A DNA stretch of 64,000 bases from assembly GCA_016707005.1 (NCBI GenBank), contig JADJIQ010000005.1, positions 1,136,001-1,200,000 of the forward strand, read 5' to 3'. This DNA comes from Ignavibacteria bacterium (GTDB taxonomy: Bacteria; Bacteroidota; Ignavibacteria; Kapaibacteriales; Kapaibacteriaceae). How positions within the stretch are numbered: the first letter of the stretch is position 1; every line of letters begins with the position of its first letter. Positions 40,106 through 49,638 of the stretch are shown piece by piece. The translations under genes and the position numbers were made by a program. A model generated the notes under the pieces. The model was not told the DNA's origin. It saw nothing but the letters and a program-made list of their open reading frames with translations, and did not search any database.

Positions 40106-41427
40106 ACTCGCCCCTTATCGCTGCTATCCTGATCACCACGGCTGCGCTCCTGCTTATCCGTCGTGGAGTGGATGTGCGTTTTGTGCTGATCGTAGCCGGA
40201 CTCATCATGGCCACGATCATCGGCACTCCATGGGTCATCTGGGATACATTCCAAAAAGTGTTGGGAAGGGGCGATATCATCGGCCCCATCTGCACTGCGA
40301 TGGGCTATGCATTTGTGCTCAAGGCTACCGGATGTGACAGAGACATGGTCCGCCTGTTAGTGCAACCACTGCGCAAGGTGCGCTGGTTGTTGGTGCCCGG
40401 CGGAGTAGCCATCGGATTTGTGACCAACATGGCCATCACGAGTCAGACCGCATCTGCTGCTGCCGTAGGACCGATCCTCATCCCCTTGATGATCGCTTCT
40501 GGATATGCACCTCTGGCTGCTGCCGGAACGTTGCTCTTGGGATGTAGCGTGGGAGGAAATCTTTTCAATCCCGGCGAGCCCGACATCGTTGCTATTCGCA
40601 GCAGTGTGAATGTCGACATCGGAGACATCGTCAACGCAGCCTTCGTTCCGAACATGATCTCCTTTGTTGTGGCCACTATCGTGCTCACACTCGTGATCCG
40701 CAGGATGAAGTTGTGGTCGATGGCAAACTCAACGCAGGAGTCCGATCAGACGCGACTCACACGAGCCACGGTTCTACGTGCATTGCTTCCGCCCCTTCCC
40801 ATCCTGATACTCCTCTTGCTTCAACCACGGTTCGGACTCTTTCCGTCCATTGCTGAGATGTATCCGCAGGGCGTACAGGTATCAGCCGTGATGCTTCTGT
40901 GTTCCGGTCTCGTGATGCTTGTAACACTCAACGATCCGCGCAGAGCCATTGCCCATATCAGCAGGCTCACTATTGAGTTCTTTGAAGGACTCGGCTTTGC
41001 GTTTGCGAAAGTGATCTCCCTCATCTTGGCCGCGGCATGTTTCCTTGCCGGACTTGAGGCATTGGGTGCCATTGCGAAACTCACCAAGCTTCTTACCTAT
41101 GACACAACCGTGGCCGCCATCCTGAGTCCGGTGATCACGTGGGGTCTGGCCGTCATCAGCGGGTCGGGCACGGCACCAAGCGTAGCCTTCTCCCAAGCCG
41201 TCCTCCCCGGCGTTGTAGCCACCGGTGCTATCTCCGCAGCCATCCTCATGGGCGTTGCAGGCGCCATCGGTGCCGGACTCGGACGCACGATGTCGCCCGT
41301 TTCCGCCATTATGCTCTTTACAAGCACCCTTGCAGAGGTAGAACCCAAGGCCCTTGTAAAGCTCGTTACGTGGCCCATCCTTGCCTCATTGGTGTCTACC
41401 ATCATCTATGGGTTGGTAGTGTCATAG
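40102..41427 (+). CDS. DcuC-like C4-dicarboxylate carrier
   Basis: About 441 aa with 11-13 hydrophobic segments throughout. SQTASAAAVGPILIPLM and the DcuC-type pattern in GYAFVLKATGCDRDMV place it in the C4-dicarboxylate anaerobic carrier family (fumarate/succinate exchange or succinate export). I cannot be sure of the substrate. ATG 40102 overlaps the TGA of the M16 gene (ATGA), so it is translationally coupled to a protein of very different type. The stop overlaps the convergent gene at 41422 by 6 bases. Confidence 0.78.
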   Translation: MNSPLIAAILITTAALLLIRRGVDVRFVLIVAGLIMATIIGTPWVIWDTFQKVLGRGDIIGPICTAMGYAFVLKATGCDRDMVRLLVQPLRKVRWLLVPGGVAIGFVTNMAITSQTASAAAVGPILIPLMIASGYAPLAAAGTLLLGCSVGGNLFNPGEPDIVAIRSSVNVDIGDIVNAAFVPNMISFVVATIVLTLVIRRMKLWSMANSTQESDQTRLTRATVLRALLPPLPILILLLLQPRFGLFPSIAEMYPQGVQVSAVMLLCSGLVMLVTLNDPRRAIAHISRLTIEFFEGLGFAFAKVISLILAAACFLAGLEALGAIAKLTKLLTYDTTVAAILSPVITWGLAVISGSGTAPSVAFSQAVLPGVVATGAISAAILMGVAGAIGAGLGRTMSPVSAIMLFTSTLAEVEPKALVKLVTWPILASLVSTIIYGLVVS

Positions 41428-42840
41428 ACGACGGCGGATCCATGACCAAAGCAGGTCCCACGGGACGATCGTATTTGGTGTTCCTGGAGTCCATTCCACG
41501 TCGATTACCTTTGTCCTACCCTTCGTGGGCACAAGTCTGTCATAAAGATGAGCGATCAACTGTACAGCACCAGTGGGTCGTTCTGATACTGGGAGTCGTT
41601 TGAGCTGGGCCGAAAGTGCCTTTACGTGTGCAATTGTTGGTTCGCTGTCGTTCTCTCCTACCGTGCTGAGTATGTCTATCACATGGTCGTGAAAAGACTG
41701 TTGCCCACGCTGAAGCCTGCTTGTGCGTCTTCTGCGGTAGGCGCGGGTGAGATCCGCATTATCTTCCAGCGCGGCTGCATACCCTAGGCTTAGTTCCATT
41801 CGATTGCGCACGAACGGCTGTAAACGCCGGTATTGTCTGTGAGAGAATGCTGTTGCGAGCAGTGGCACGGCTGTCTTTGTCTCACCTGCAATCAGGAGGG
41901 CGCGCGTAGTCAGATCAATGAGGCTGAACCACGGCGCTGAGCCCTCCTTCGCTTCTGCAAGAAGAAGATTCCCGTACATGAGTGCTCGTCTTCTATCGCC
42001 GACCATGCTTGCCATAGTAAGCTCATGCGTGTAGTTCTCTCGGCTCATCGATGAGTTCCATATACCGGAGCGCTTCATGGATCTGCGCTGCTCTCGTAGC
42101 CAGTAGGTTCCTAACTGTATATCGACCCTGTATTGTGCCACGATCACAGCGAGTCGTGCTGCTTCTATCGTCACTCTGTCAGTTCGCGTTTCCGTCTTGA
42201 GTCGAACTAGCAAAATATGGCATTCGTCTATCACTGGATCAGAGTACGTTTCTCTCTCCCTCCTCCGCAAGACCACAGTGCGAGCGATGCATGTCAGCCT
42301 AGAGATCGAGTGCAGTGTTTCCAACTCCATCATCACTCGTTTGAAGTCTGCGGACAATTGAATAACCGATGTCCGTTCAGCACTATACGAGGCTTCTTGC
42401 ATCAGGGAGTTAAGCGCATAGAGTTCGAGCACCACTTGCTCTGGCAACGTTGCCGAGCGCAATACTGCCAAGAAGTGCTTGCGTGCAGTTCTTCTTGCCC
42501 CGGTGCGCGTAAGTATGTCTGCCACGGCAAGCCGACGCCAAAGCTCATGTGCATTTGCAATGCGTGGCGCAGGCAGACCTGTTGCTGAAAAGCTGATGAG
42601 TGCTGTATTGAGCTTGCTAAGTAGCCGGTCTATTCCGCGGTGAATAGAAGGTACCTGGATGTCTGATCCGAATGCCTTTGCAAGTACTGACGGACTAACC
42701 ACGTCAGAACCGCGGATAGCATCGATGATCGATTGTTCGCGTTGCGTCAGAAAGACACTGAACATCTCGTTGAGAGTTGTCTCATCGAAGATCTGGTCGA
42801 GCGAGCGAACGGTCTCCAGTAGTGATTCGCCGATTCTCAT
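41422..42840 (-). CDS. Unrecognised helical-repeat protein, possibly regulatory
   Basis: 472 aa, no signal peptide or membrane segment. Residues about 25-80 read like a winged-helix region (LTQREQSIIDAIRGSDVVSP, then LAKAFG); the rest is Arg-rich alpha helix with TPR-like spacing (MYGNLLLAEAKEG, ALLIAGETKTAVPLL). I do not recognise the family. It is divergent from a cluster of small secreted proteins with 118 bases between starts. A palindrome GTTCGTTGCGAAC lies in that gap at about 42920-42932, so a local regulator is possible. No enzymatic motif seen. Confidence 0.65.
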   Translation of the reverse strand: MRIGESLLETVRSLDQIFDETTLNEMFSVFLTQREQSIIDAIRGSDVVSPSVLAKAFGSDIQVPSIHRGIDRLLSKLNTALISFSATGLPAPRIANAHELWRRLAVADILTRTGARRTARKHFLAVLRSATLPEQVVLELYALNSLMQEASYSAERTSVIQLSADFKRVMMELETLHSISRLTCIARTVVLRRRERETYSDPVIDECHILLVRLKTETRTDRVTIEAARLAVIVAQYRVDIQLGTYWLREQRRSMKRSGIWNSSMSRENYTHELTMASMVGDRRRALMYGNLLLAEAKEGSAPWFSLIDLTTRALLIAGETKTAVPLLATAFSHRQYRRLQPFVRNRMELSLGYAAALEDNADLTRAYRRRRTSRLQRGQQSFHDHVIDILSTVGENDSEPTIAHVKALSAQLKRLPVSERPTGAVQLIAHLYDRLVPTKGRTKVIDVEWTPGTPNTIVPWDLLWSWIRRRL

Positions 42841-42958
42841 AGTAGTAACTCATGTGGTAGAAAACGTCGTCTGAATATAGCGCTTAGTGTGGTTGAAGCC
42901 ACCTCCGAGAAAGTGAAAGTTCGTTGCGAACAACGATTCCACTCACCACGGAGGATAG

Positions 42959-43168
42959 ATGTCGCTACTCTTTTTGTCGATACTGCTCTGGCTTGGGACG
43001 ATCACGACCGAGCAGACCTACACTCTCTCACAGATGCAAGGGTACGTACAGCAGAACGCCGTACCCATTCAGACCGTCTATGCTGATTCAGCGCTTGCGT
43101 CAACGATCTACAGCGGCTATGGATCCCGGGCAGCCGAAGTAGTGATTGTGGATTTGAGGGAGCAGTGA
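42959..43168 (+). CDS. Small secreted protein, unknown
   Basis: 69 aa. MSLLFLSILLWLGTITTEQ looks like a short signal peptide; the mature part is about 50 residues, without cysteines. GGAGG lies 5 bases before the ATG, so translation is likely. It is the first gene of a rightward series that includes a Cys-rich secreted protein and two T9SS cargo proteins. No function can be assigned. Confidence 0.6.
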   Translation: MSLLFLSILLWLGTITTEQTYTLSQMQGYVQQNAVPIQTVYADSALASTIYSGYGSRAAEVVIVDLREQ

Positions 43169-43228
43169 ATAAGAACTGAGTCTTTTGTCTTACCTATGTC
43201 CAACCACCTCATAATGCGGAGATTAGTC

Positions 43229-43855
43229 ATGAAGAAGCTTCTAGCGATCATAGTGTTGTTTGCCTCGATTGAGATGACAGTTGCTGTAGCGCAACCGAGT
43301 TGTGCTGGGGGGCAAATTGTCACGCACACTTTCGGATACGCGTGGAATGGTGAATGTTGTGAAGTCGAGATTCAAGCATGCGTAAAGCCGGCGCCGAATG
43401 CCTCAATAAGTATACTGAGCATCAAAATGAATGGAGACTGCTGGGGAACCATTGACCCAAACACGTTCCCATATGCGCTAGTTGCGAAGATGGGCTACGA
43501 AAAGATCGTGCTTCGCTATGCATCAACAGCGATTCTGAACATCGGCGTTCTCAGGCAATGTCCAGACGTAACAACCTATACTGTCGAAACTAAAATTGGC
43601 GGCTGTGGATTATATCTTCAATATCAGGTCCCTGTTGGGAATCCAGATGGCTCGCAATCGCTAAAAACGGTCCGCGAGTATACGGTATGTACCTATGAAA
43701 CATGTGCGAGGACTTGTTCGGTGTGCGTTCTTCAATCGACGGACCCCTGCAACGAAAATGAGCCAAGGCTATTTTGGGCTTGTGAAGGTAATGTTAGCGC
43801 ACCGCAATGCCCAACCACTGTGTGCAAGTACCCAATGTGCCCCGGTCTCCCGTAA
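43229..43855 (+). CDS. Cysteine-rich secreted protein, unknown
   Basis: 208 aa. Signal peptide MKKLLAIIVLFASIEMTVAVA, then a mature domain with more than 20 cysteines, many in pairs (ECCEVEIQAC, CARTCSVCVL, CEGNVSAPQCPTTVC). This suggests a disulfide-stabilised extracellular protein. GGAG lies 7 bases before ATG 43229; the frame is open to 43196. No known family recognised and no T9SS sorting domain. It is next to two T9SS cargo genes. Confidence 0.7.
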   Translation: MKKLLAIIVLFASIEMTVAVAQPSCAGGQIVTHTFGYAWNGECCEVEIQACVKPAPNASISILSIKMNGDCWGTIDPNTFPYALVAKMGYEKIVLRYASTAILNIGVLRQCPDVTTYTVETKIGGCGLYLQYQVPVGNPDGSQSLKTVREYTVCTYETCARTCSVCVLQSTDPCNENEPRLFWACEGNVSAPQCPTTVCKYPMCPGLP

Positions 43856-43885
43856 CTTTCTGTTAGTAGAATTGTAGTCGATGTA

Positions 43886-46114
43886 TTGAACTCAAAGAAT
43901 CAACTGAGAGTAAGTGTGCTTCACATTTGCGCCATAGTTACAATGATCTTGCTATTCATTGCAAGTAGTCATTCCAAGGCTCAGGTCGAGGTCCGCTCCC
44001 TGTTGAAACCCTCGGAGCGGACCTTTAGGGTAGTGCTGACGAATGGCGTTGACACACTCATAGCCGGCGATGATGGACTGGTGGGAATGTATGAGTCCAG
44101 TCGTTTGACCTATCTGACTGTGCCCGAACCACAATCGAACATTCACAGTGGTGTATCGGTCGACTCAGCATTCTATCTTGTTGAGACTACGGGTGATGTC
44201 CTCGTTGTCAAGAATGGGGTGGTGGCCAGAGTAAGATCGCCAGAACGAATAGTTGGACTTCGCCCCAGCGATAGCGGCTTCCTTGCAATAGGGATGAGTG
44301 CTGTGCTAAGGCTTGATCAAGACCTCAGGGTAGTTGAGAAGATCGCTCTTCCACTAAGCGGCTCACTCGTCGTGGCCGATCTTGGCAAAAGCGAAGCATT
44401 CGGCGTAGCAGATGATTCTACTCTATATGCCATAGGCTACGATGGAACCATAGACCGTATTGAGAGAGTAACGGAGACTGTAGAGAGAGTGTTCGTTGCT
44501 GATGATATGGTGATCTTCACATCGCCATACCAGAGCTACTTCTACTCCCGGGCTCAAAGAAGACTGGTCAATCTACGATTGGAGCAGGCTGATATCGATC
44601 CGGTCGTTGCTAATAATGCCAGCCGTATGATAGCAGCTGTTGATGAACACACCAATACTCTTCTTGTTCATCTCAACCCAATTCTGGGCAATACGGACAG
44701 AAGCCCGATATTTCTCTGTGATCGCGAGGACACGGTTCTCCGAGTACGTTTCCGTTACCAACCGGCGCAGATCAAAAATGGATACGCGATGTCTGATTTT
44801 GTTGCATCGCCAACAGGTGAAGTCCTTGTTGGGGATGATGGCACGATCATTGAACGAGTCGACACCTCTTGCCGGGTCGTCATGAGTTGCCACTTCAATC
44901 CACGGGGTACGATGTGTCGAGACGAGAGAGGCATCTCGGTTCTCGGTGCGATGGATTGTGGAGGAGAAACTGGTCACGTTGTACGCTTTCTAGATTCGGC
45001 TTGGCGCATCCAGGACGTGTTAATCCGCGAGTCCACGATCGCAGAAACGAATTCGATGGCAAGTCACAGTGCCTACAAAGATCTTGTTGTCCTGTTTGCC
45101 ATGGACTCCGTTTTCGTGCGATCGGTTACGTCAGATGTCATAACCAAAAGAGGACGCATCCCTAACGGCACATCTGCTCCCGTCGCACTGATGACTGAGA
45201 ATGTTCTCCTTGCGACATCGCGACTAGAGTTTGTTCGAAACACCCAGATCAGTCACGATACGGGAGTTACATGGAGGTCGATAAAGGGCAATACTGCCAC
45301 AGTTGGGGGAGATGGCAACGTGTATACGATGTATCGCGGAACGTTGTATCGGTATTCGGTTGGAGATACGGTGATATTTCAAGACAGCCTTACCGTCAGT
45401 TTGCGCACCAACGAAGCAATGTTAGACATTGTTCCGACAAAAGGCGGTGTCTGGATATTTGTCACGGACATTGACCAGAAAAGGAGTTCGCGAATCAACC
45501 GGTTCATTTGCGTGCGGGATGGAAAGGTTGCAGACACATGTTCGCTGGTGACCGAGATTCCTTACCGCACGCTCCATGCAGGTGTGATTGGGGAGGATGC
45601 CTTGTTCGTTGTTGCATCATATGGTGGACAATACTGGTTCCGTCCAAACCGCGAAACTGATTGGACGGCCGGCTCCTTTACTCCGTGGCAGATCTGGCCC
45701 CGCTCACAAAATGTTGTCGGCGTATACGGAACAGATAAGAATGGGAGAGTTCTGCTGCGGTTGTTAGGTGGTAGTATGGCCTTGCTGCATATCGATGGCG
45801 CCACCTCCGTCCAAGACGACCCCAACCTGCAGTGGGTGGCTATCCGCAATGCCTATCCGAATCCAGCGGAGCGGGTGCTGAACGTCACCATCTCCAGCCT
45901 GCCAACGGCCGATTATGCCACCTGGCGCTTTGGACTCTACCGACTTGATGGCTCCCTTGCCGTTGATTGCAAGCCCTACACTGCCCCCTGGACAATGAAC
46001 TCAACGGTACAAACGGTCTCCGTGCCAATTGCCGGGCTACCCCAAGGAATGTACTATCTGGCCTCGGTCAATAGGGGGTATGCGGAGTCGAGACAGGTTG
46101 TGGTGGTGAGATAG
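43886..46114 (+). CDS. Large secreted protein with a T9SS type A sorting domain (paralogue 1)
   Basis: 742 aa. A hydrophobic segment (ICAIVTMILLFIASSHSKAQ) forms the signal peptide; the middle 600 residues are beta-rich with propeller-like repeats but no nameable domain. The last 90 residues are a T9SS type A domain: NAYPNPAERVLNVTI, then FGLYRLDGSL, then LPQGMYYLASV and a C-terminal VVVVR. The protein should be exported across the outer membrane and attached to the surface. The start is uncertain (TTG 43886, or a later GTG or ATG). It is followed by a paralogue with a nearly identical sorting domain. Confidence 0.85.
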   Translation: MNSKNQLRVSVLHICAIVTMILLFIASSHSKAQVEVRSLLKPSERTFRVVLTNGVDTLIAGDDGLVGMYESSRLTYLTVPEPQSNIHSGVSVDSAFYLVETTGDVLVVKNGVVARVRSPERIVGLRPSDSGFLAIGMSAVLRLDQDLRVVEKIALPLSGSLVVADLGKSEAFGVADDSTLYAIGYDGTIDRIERVTETVERVFVADDMVIFTSPYQSYFYSRAQRRLVNLRLEQADIDPVVANNASRMIAAVDEHTNTLLVHLNPILGNTDRSPIFLCDREDTVLRVRFRYQPAQIKNGYAMSDFVASPTGEVLVGDDGTIIERVDTSCRVVMSCHFNPRGTMCRDERGISVLGAMDCGGETGHVVRFLDSAWRIQDVLIRESTIAETNSMASHSAYKDLVVLFAMDSVFVRSVTSDVITKRGRIPNGTSAPVALMTENVLLATSRLEFVRNTQISHDTGVTWRSIKGNTATVGGDGNVYTMYRGTLYRYSVGDTVIFQDSLTVSLRTNEAMLDIVPTKGGVWIFVTDIDQKRSSRINRFICVRDGKVADTCSLVTEIPYRTLHAGVIGEDALFVVASYGGQYWFRPNRETDWTAGSFTPWQIWPRSQNVVGVYGTDKNGRVLLRLLGGSMALLHIDGATSVQDDPNLQWVAIRNAYPNPAERVLNVTISSLPTADYATWRFGLYRLDGSLAVDCKPYTAPWTMNSTVQTVSVPIAGLPQGMYYLASVNRGYAESRQVVVVR
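45805..46114 (+). repeat. Sorting-domain DNA repeat, copy 1
   Basis: About 310 bases coding for the T9SS sorting domain, about 93 percent identical by eye to 48023-48337, while the upstream parts of the two genes are clearly diverged. It is a potential substrate for recombination between the tandem genes. Confidence 0.85.
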
Positions 46115-46138
46115 ATTCAAATAGTCATAAGAGGCTTC

Positions 46139-48337
46139 ATGAGTTACATCGCCTATATGTTTTGCTTGATGCTGTTTGCATCATTGCATGCACACTCACA
46201 GATTGATGTGATAGGCGTACTCTCACCTACAGACCACGATATCTCGCTTGCACTCGCGCACCAAGATGATACTCTTGTTACCGGGGCGTTGGGCATGGTA
46301 TGCTATGTGCGGGGAACACAACTCGCACCTCTCGCCGTGCCCAAGCCTCTAGCAGACATCGTGACAGGAGTTGCTACAAGCAACGGTTTTATGCTTGTGG
46401 AGACTTCGGGAGATATTCTCATTGTCCAAGGCGATGCGGTGACTCGCAAGAAGCTGTCAGACCACGCAACGGGAATTGGGTGGGTAGGCGACTCGCTCTT
46501 TGTGCTGTGTCGAACAAGTATTTGCGTTGTTGACGTTGTAGGAAACGTCAAGAATGTGATTCCTCTAGCACTCCCTTCTCAGGTGATCGCCGGTGCATGT
46601 TCTCGAAGCAACGTTATGCTGGCCACGCAGGATTCATCACTCTATCTGTTTGATGAGGATCGCGGTGTACGGTTCATTGCAAAGCTCGACTCCCCTGTAA
46701 ACACCGTGATTCCTGATCGAGAGTTGTTTCACATCACGACGGAATACAAGGCGCTGTCATACTCGCTCGACAGAGACAGTGCTATCACTCTGTCCTTGCT
46801 AGGATCAAACCTTCCAGCAGAGGTGCAGGCGTTTGCGTCCCGGTATGTCTTTGCCGTGGACTCTACAAAAGGGCGTGTGCTTGTGCATCTCAATCCGCGA
46901 TTCGGTAACACACTGTATAGCCCAGTCTATGCCTGTGATCGGGTCGACACTGTATTGCGCGTACTATACACCTACACAGTTGCCGAACTCCAATCCGGCT
47001 ACGCGTATACGGCAACACTCGCATCCGACGATGGTGAGCGCGTATACGGGAGATACGCTCGATGTCTTGAGCGCATTGACACAGCTGTCCGTGTGCGAAT
47101 CAGTGAATCGTGGTCGTACGTTTCAGCAATTGGGCGCCACAGGAATGTTGTTGCGGGCGTGATTTCTACGATTGAGGGCAACACGCAAAGGATTCAGGTC
47201 CGATGCCGCCGCAACGAAACAGACTCTTGGACAACGAAGGTCGTTGGCCGTCGAAATCTACGCGAGAGTGCTATCGAATGCTCGATGTCCGTTTTTAATG
47301 ATAGCGTCTATGTCAGATATGATGATTCGCTTTTCGTTGTACCATGCGATTCAGATGGTCCTGCGCAATTCATGGGACTTCTACCAAACAACGTCGTCAG
47401 CATGCCTCTTCAAGTAGAGCCTGCCTTGTTGGTCATAACCTCAAGCTGGTCGAACGGTTCTTTTGTTTCTACGGATCGTGGAAAAACGTGGGTCCTAATC
47501 AAGGGCCGGTATGCCGTTACCGGCGGAGATGGCTACATTTATTCGTCAACCTACTCGCAGGTATTGAGACGACGATTGGTTGATGTTCAGACAGATAGAC
47601 ATGACACCCTTGATATTGACATTCCATCAACACACACGATCGGCGGGTTGTTCCCTACGCGTACAGGCGTGCTCGTGTTCGATCGAGACATTGATCAGAG
47701 TGTCCCGGAATTGACGCACCGTGTGCTATATGTTGAGGACGGTACAGTTGTGCGGGAACTCGCGTTCGTTAACTCTTCGCCAGCAATGAGTTTGGGCCTT
47801 CCAGTACACATTGGCCATGACTCAGTTGGATTGTTCTTAGGGTTTGGCGGTATACTGCTACTCCTCGACCCAACGACAGGTCTGGTTGAGAAGAAGGAGT
47901 TCGATCTGTCGGCGATCAACCGTTATGGGGTAGTGTTCGACGGTCAGACAGATGTTGGGAATCCAACGCACCTTAGCATGATCTCAACCCGTGGTTTCAT
48001 TGTTGAGTTTGATCTTTCTACACCCACCTCCGTCCATGACGACCCCAACCTGCAGTGGGTGGCTATCCGCAATGCCTATCCGAATCCAGCGGAGCGGGTG
48101 CTGAACGTCACGATCTCCAGCCTGCCAACGGCCGATTTTGCCACCTGGCGCTTTGGACTCTACCGACTTGATGGGTCTCTCGCCATTGATTGCAAGCCCT
48201 ATACAGCCCCCTGGACAATGAATTCAACAGTGCAAACGATATCCGTCCCAATCTCCGGCCTGCCCCAAGGAATGTACTATCTGGCCTCGGTCAATAGGGG
48301 GTATGCAGAGTCGAGACAGGTTGTGGTGGTGAGGTAG
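46139..48337 (+). CDS. Large secreted protein with a T9SS type A sorting domain (paralogue 2)
   Basis: 732 aa, same plan as the preceding gene: signal peptide MSYIAYMFCLMLFASLHAHS, a long beta-rich part (LSPTDHDISLALAHQDDTL aligns with the equivalent of paralogue 1), and a T9SS type A domain ending VVVVR. Alignable lines such as VHLNPRFGNT against VHLNPILGNT show common ancestry. Ligand or function unknown; a surface-exposed sensor or adhesin is possible. ATG 46139 lies 24 bases after the previous stop. Confidence 0.88.
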   Translation: MSYIAYMFCLMLFASLHAHSQIDVIGVLSPTDHDISLALAHQDDTLVTGALGMVCYVRGTQLAPLAVPKPLADIVTGVATSNGFMLVETSGDILIVQGDAVTRKKLSDHATGIGWVGDSLFVLCRTSICVVDVVGNVKNVIPLALPSQVIAGACSRSNVMLATQDSSLYLFDEDRGVRFIAKLDSPVNTVIPDRELFHITTEYKALSYSLDRDSAITLSLLGSNLPAEVQAFASRYVFAVDSTKGRVLVHLNPRFGNTLYSPVYACDRVDTVLRVLYTYTVAELQSGYAYTATLASDDGERVYGRYARCLERIDTAVRVRISESWSYVSAIGRHRNVVAGVISTIEGNTQRIQVRCRRNETDSWTTKVVGRRNLRESAIECSMSVFNDSVYVRYDDSLFVVPCDSDGPAQFMGLLPNNVVSMPLQVEPALLVITSSWSNGSFVSTDRGKTWVLIKGRYAVTGGDGYIYSSTYSQVLRRRLVDVQTDRHDTLDIDIPSTHTIGGLFPTRTGVLVFDRDIDQSVPELTHRVLYVEDGTVVRELAFVNSSPAMSLGLPVHIGHDSVGLFLGFGGILLLLDPTTGLVEKKEFDLSAINRYGVVFDGQTDVGNPTHLSMISTRGFIVEFDLSTPTSVHDDPNLQWVAIRNAYPNPAERVLNVTISSLPTADFATWRFGLYRLDGSLAIDCKPYTAPWTMNSTVQTISVPISGLPQGMYYLASVNRGYAESRQVVVVR
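48023..48337 (+). repeat. Sorting-domain DNA repeat, copy 2
   Basis: Second copy of the approximately 310-base repeat coding for the T9SS sorting domain; see 45805-46114. Several of the differences are synonymous. Confidence 0.85.
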
Positions 48338-48375
48338 GGGGCACCTTCGAACGTGGACTCGTATCTTCGTAACCC

Positions 48376-49530
48376 ATGGATATGATCTACGCCGACTATG
48401 CCGCAACAACACCTGTTGACAAACGGGTGATCGATGCGATGATGCCGTATCTGACGGATGTGTTCTACAATGCGGCCAGCTCACACGCTGCTGGTATGCA
48501 GGCGCAGCACGCCGTGATGAAGAGTCGCATGGAGATCGCCGGTCACATCGGCGCGCGCATGAATGAGATCGTTTTCACGTCGGGCGCTACCGAGGCGATC
48601 AATCTGGCCGTATTGGGCGCTGCCCGTGCAGCTCGATCCGAAGGTGGCAGCGGACGCACAACGATCGTCACCGCCCATGCGGAACATGCGGCAGTGCGTG
48701 ATACGGCTGAATACTGCGCTGAGCACGGGTTCGATGTGATATGGCTTCCTGTTGACGCGGACGGTCGCATCGATCTTGCTGCGGCAGCTCTGCTCATCAA
48801 TACGTCTACGATCCTTGTGAGCGTGATGGCGGTGAATAATGAGACCGGGGTGATGCAGGACCTGAAGGCCATCTCGGCTCTGGCTCACGCTCGGGGTGCA
48901 TTGTTTATGACCGATGCCACGCAGGCCTATGGGAAGTTGCCGCTGAATGTGGACGAATTGGGTATCGACCTCATGACGTTCTCCGCCCACAAGATATACG
49001 GCCCTAAGGGCGTGGGCGCGCTCTTCACACGTGCCCGCAAGGAGCAAACGTGTGTGCTGGAGCCCCTTATGTACGGAGGCGGACAAGAACGTGGCATGCG
49101 CAGCGGCACTCTGAATGTTCCTGGCATTGTTGGCCTCGCAACCGCAGGCACCATCGCCTTGGCAGAACACGCCGAAGAGTCGGCACGGATCCGCGCATAC
49201 CGAGATCGGTTCGAACAGGCGATGCTAACACTGCCCAACGTATCGATCAACGGTTCCAGCGCTGAGCGCGGATACAACATCAGCAATGTGTGCTTCCATG
49301 GAGTTGATGCAGACAGACTCCTGATCGGCATGCCCCACGTTGCGTGCAGCAAGGGCAGCGCCTGCTCAAGTGCCAAACCTAAACCATCACCCGTCCTCAC
49401 TGCCATGGGTCGGTCAGAAGCCGATGCCCATAGCTCCCTGCGATTCTCATTCGGCCGTTTTACAACAGAAGCCGATGTGGATCGACTTATCAATGACATT
49501 ATGACTGTTATGACAAATATGACGTTATGA
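48376..49530 (+). CDS. Cysteine desulfurase (NifS/IscS type)
   Basis: 384 aa, a PLP enzyme that moves sulfur from cysteine to an acceptor for Fe-S cluster or thio-cofactor synthesis. TSGATEAINLAV, the PLP lysine in FSAHKIYGPKG, GGGQERGMRSGT, and the persulfide-forming Cys in SKGSACSSA are all present. Usually the first PLP-contact motif is TxxEHxAV; here it is TAHAEHAAV. Its last residues, IMTVMTNMTL, are encoded by the 8-bp repeat array that starts here, so the C-terminus is repeat-derived. A TATCTTCG box lies 6 bases upstream of the ATG. Confidence 0.93.
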   Translation: MDMIYADYAATTPVDKRVIDAMMPYLTDVFYNAASSHAAGMQAQHAVMKSRMEIAGHIGARMNEIVFTSGATEAINLAVLGAARAARSEGGSGRTTIVTAHAEHAAVRDTAEYCAEHGFDVIWLPVDADGRIDLAAAALLINTSTILVSVMAVNNETGVMQDLKAISALAHARGALFMTDATQAYGKLPLNVDELGIDLMTFSAHKIYGPKGVGALFTRARKEQTCVLEPLMYGGGQERGMRSGTLNVPGIVGLATAGTIALAEHAEESARIRAYRDRFEQAMLTLPNVSINGSSAERGYNISNVCFHGVDADRLLIGMPHVACSKGSACSSAKPKPSPVLTAMGRSEADAHSSLRFSFGRFTTEADVDRLINDIMTVMTNMTL

Positions 49531-49637
49531 CGATCAAGACTCCTATGACGTCATACCGTCATATTTGTCATAACGTCATATTTGTCATAACGTCATGATA
49601 GTCATGATGTAACTGCGTAACTGAGTAACTGAGTAAC
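49501..49637. repeat. Octamer-type array with a 21-bp inverted repeat
   Basis: The stretch is built from ttatgac/gtcataa units of about 8 bases, then gtaactga units (49614-49637). Positions 49511-49531 are the perfect inverse complement of 49567-49587, with TATGACGTCATA between, so a long hairpin is possible. It starts inside the cysteine desulfurase C-terminus and ends at the MoxR ATG. Confidence 0.75.
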
Positions 49638-49638
49638 T

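Noticed and set aside
48481..49170. 229-codon minus-strand frame opposite the cysteine desulfurase
   Set aside because: The plus-strand gene has PLP and cysteine motifs; the antisense frame has none.
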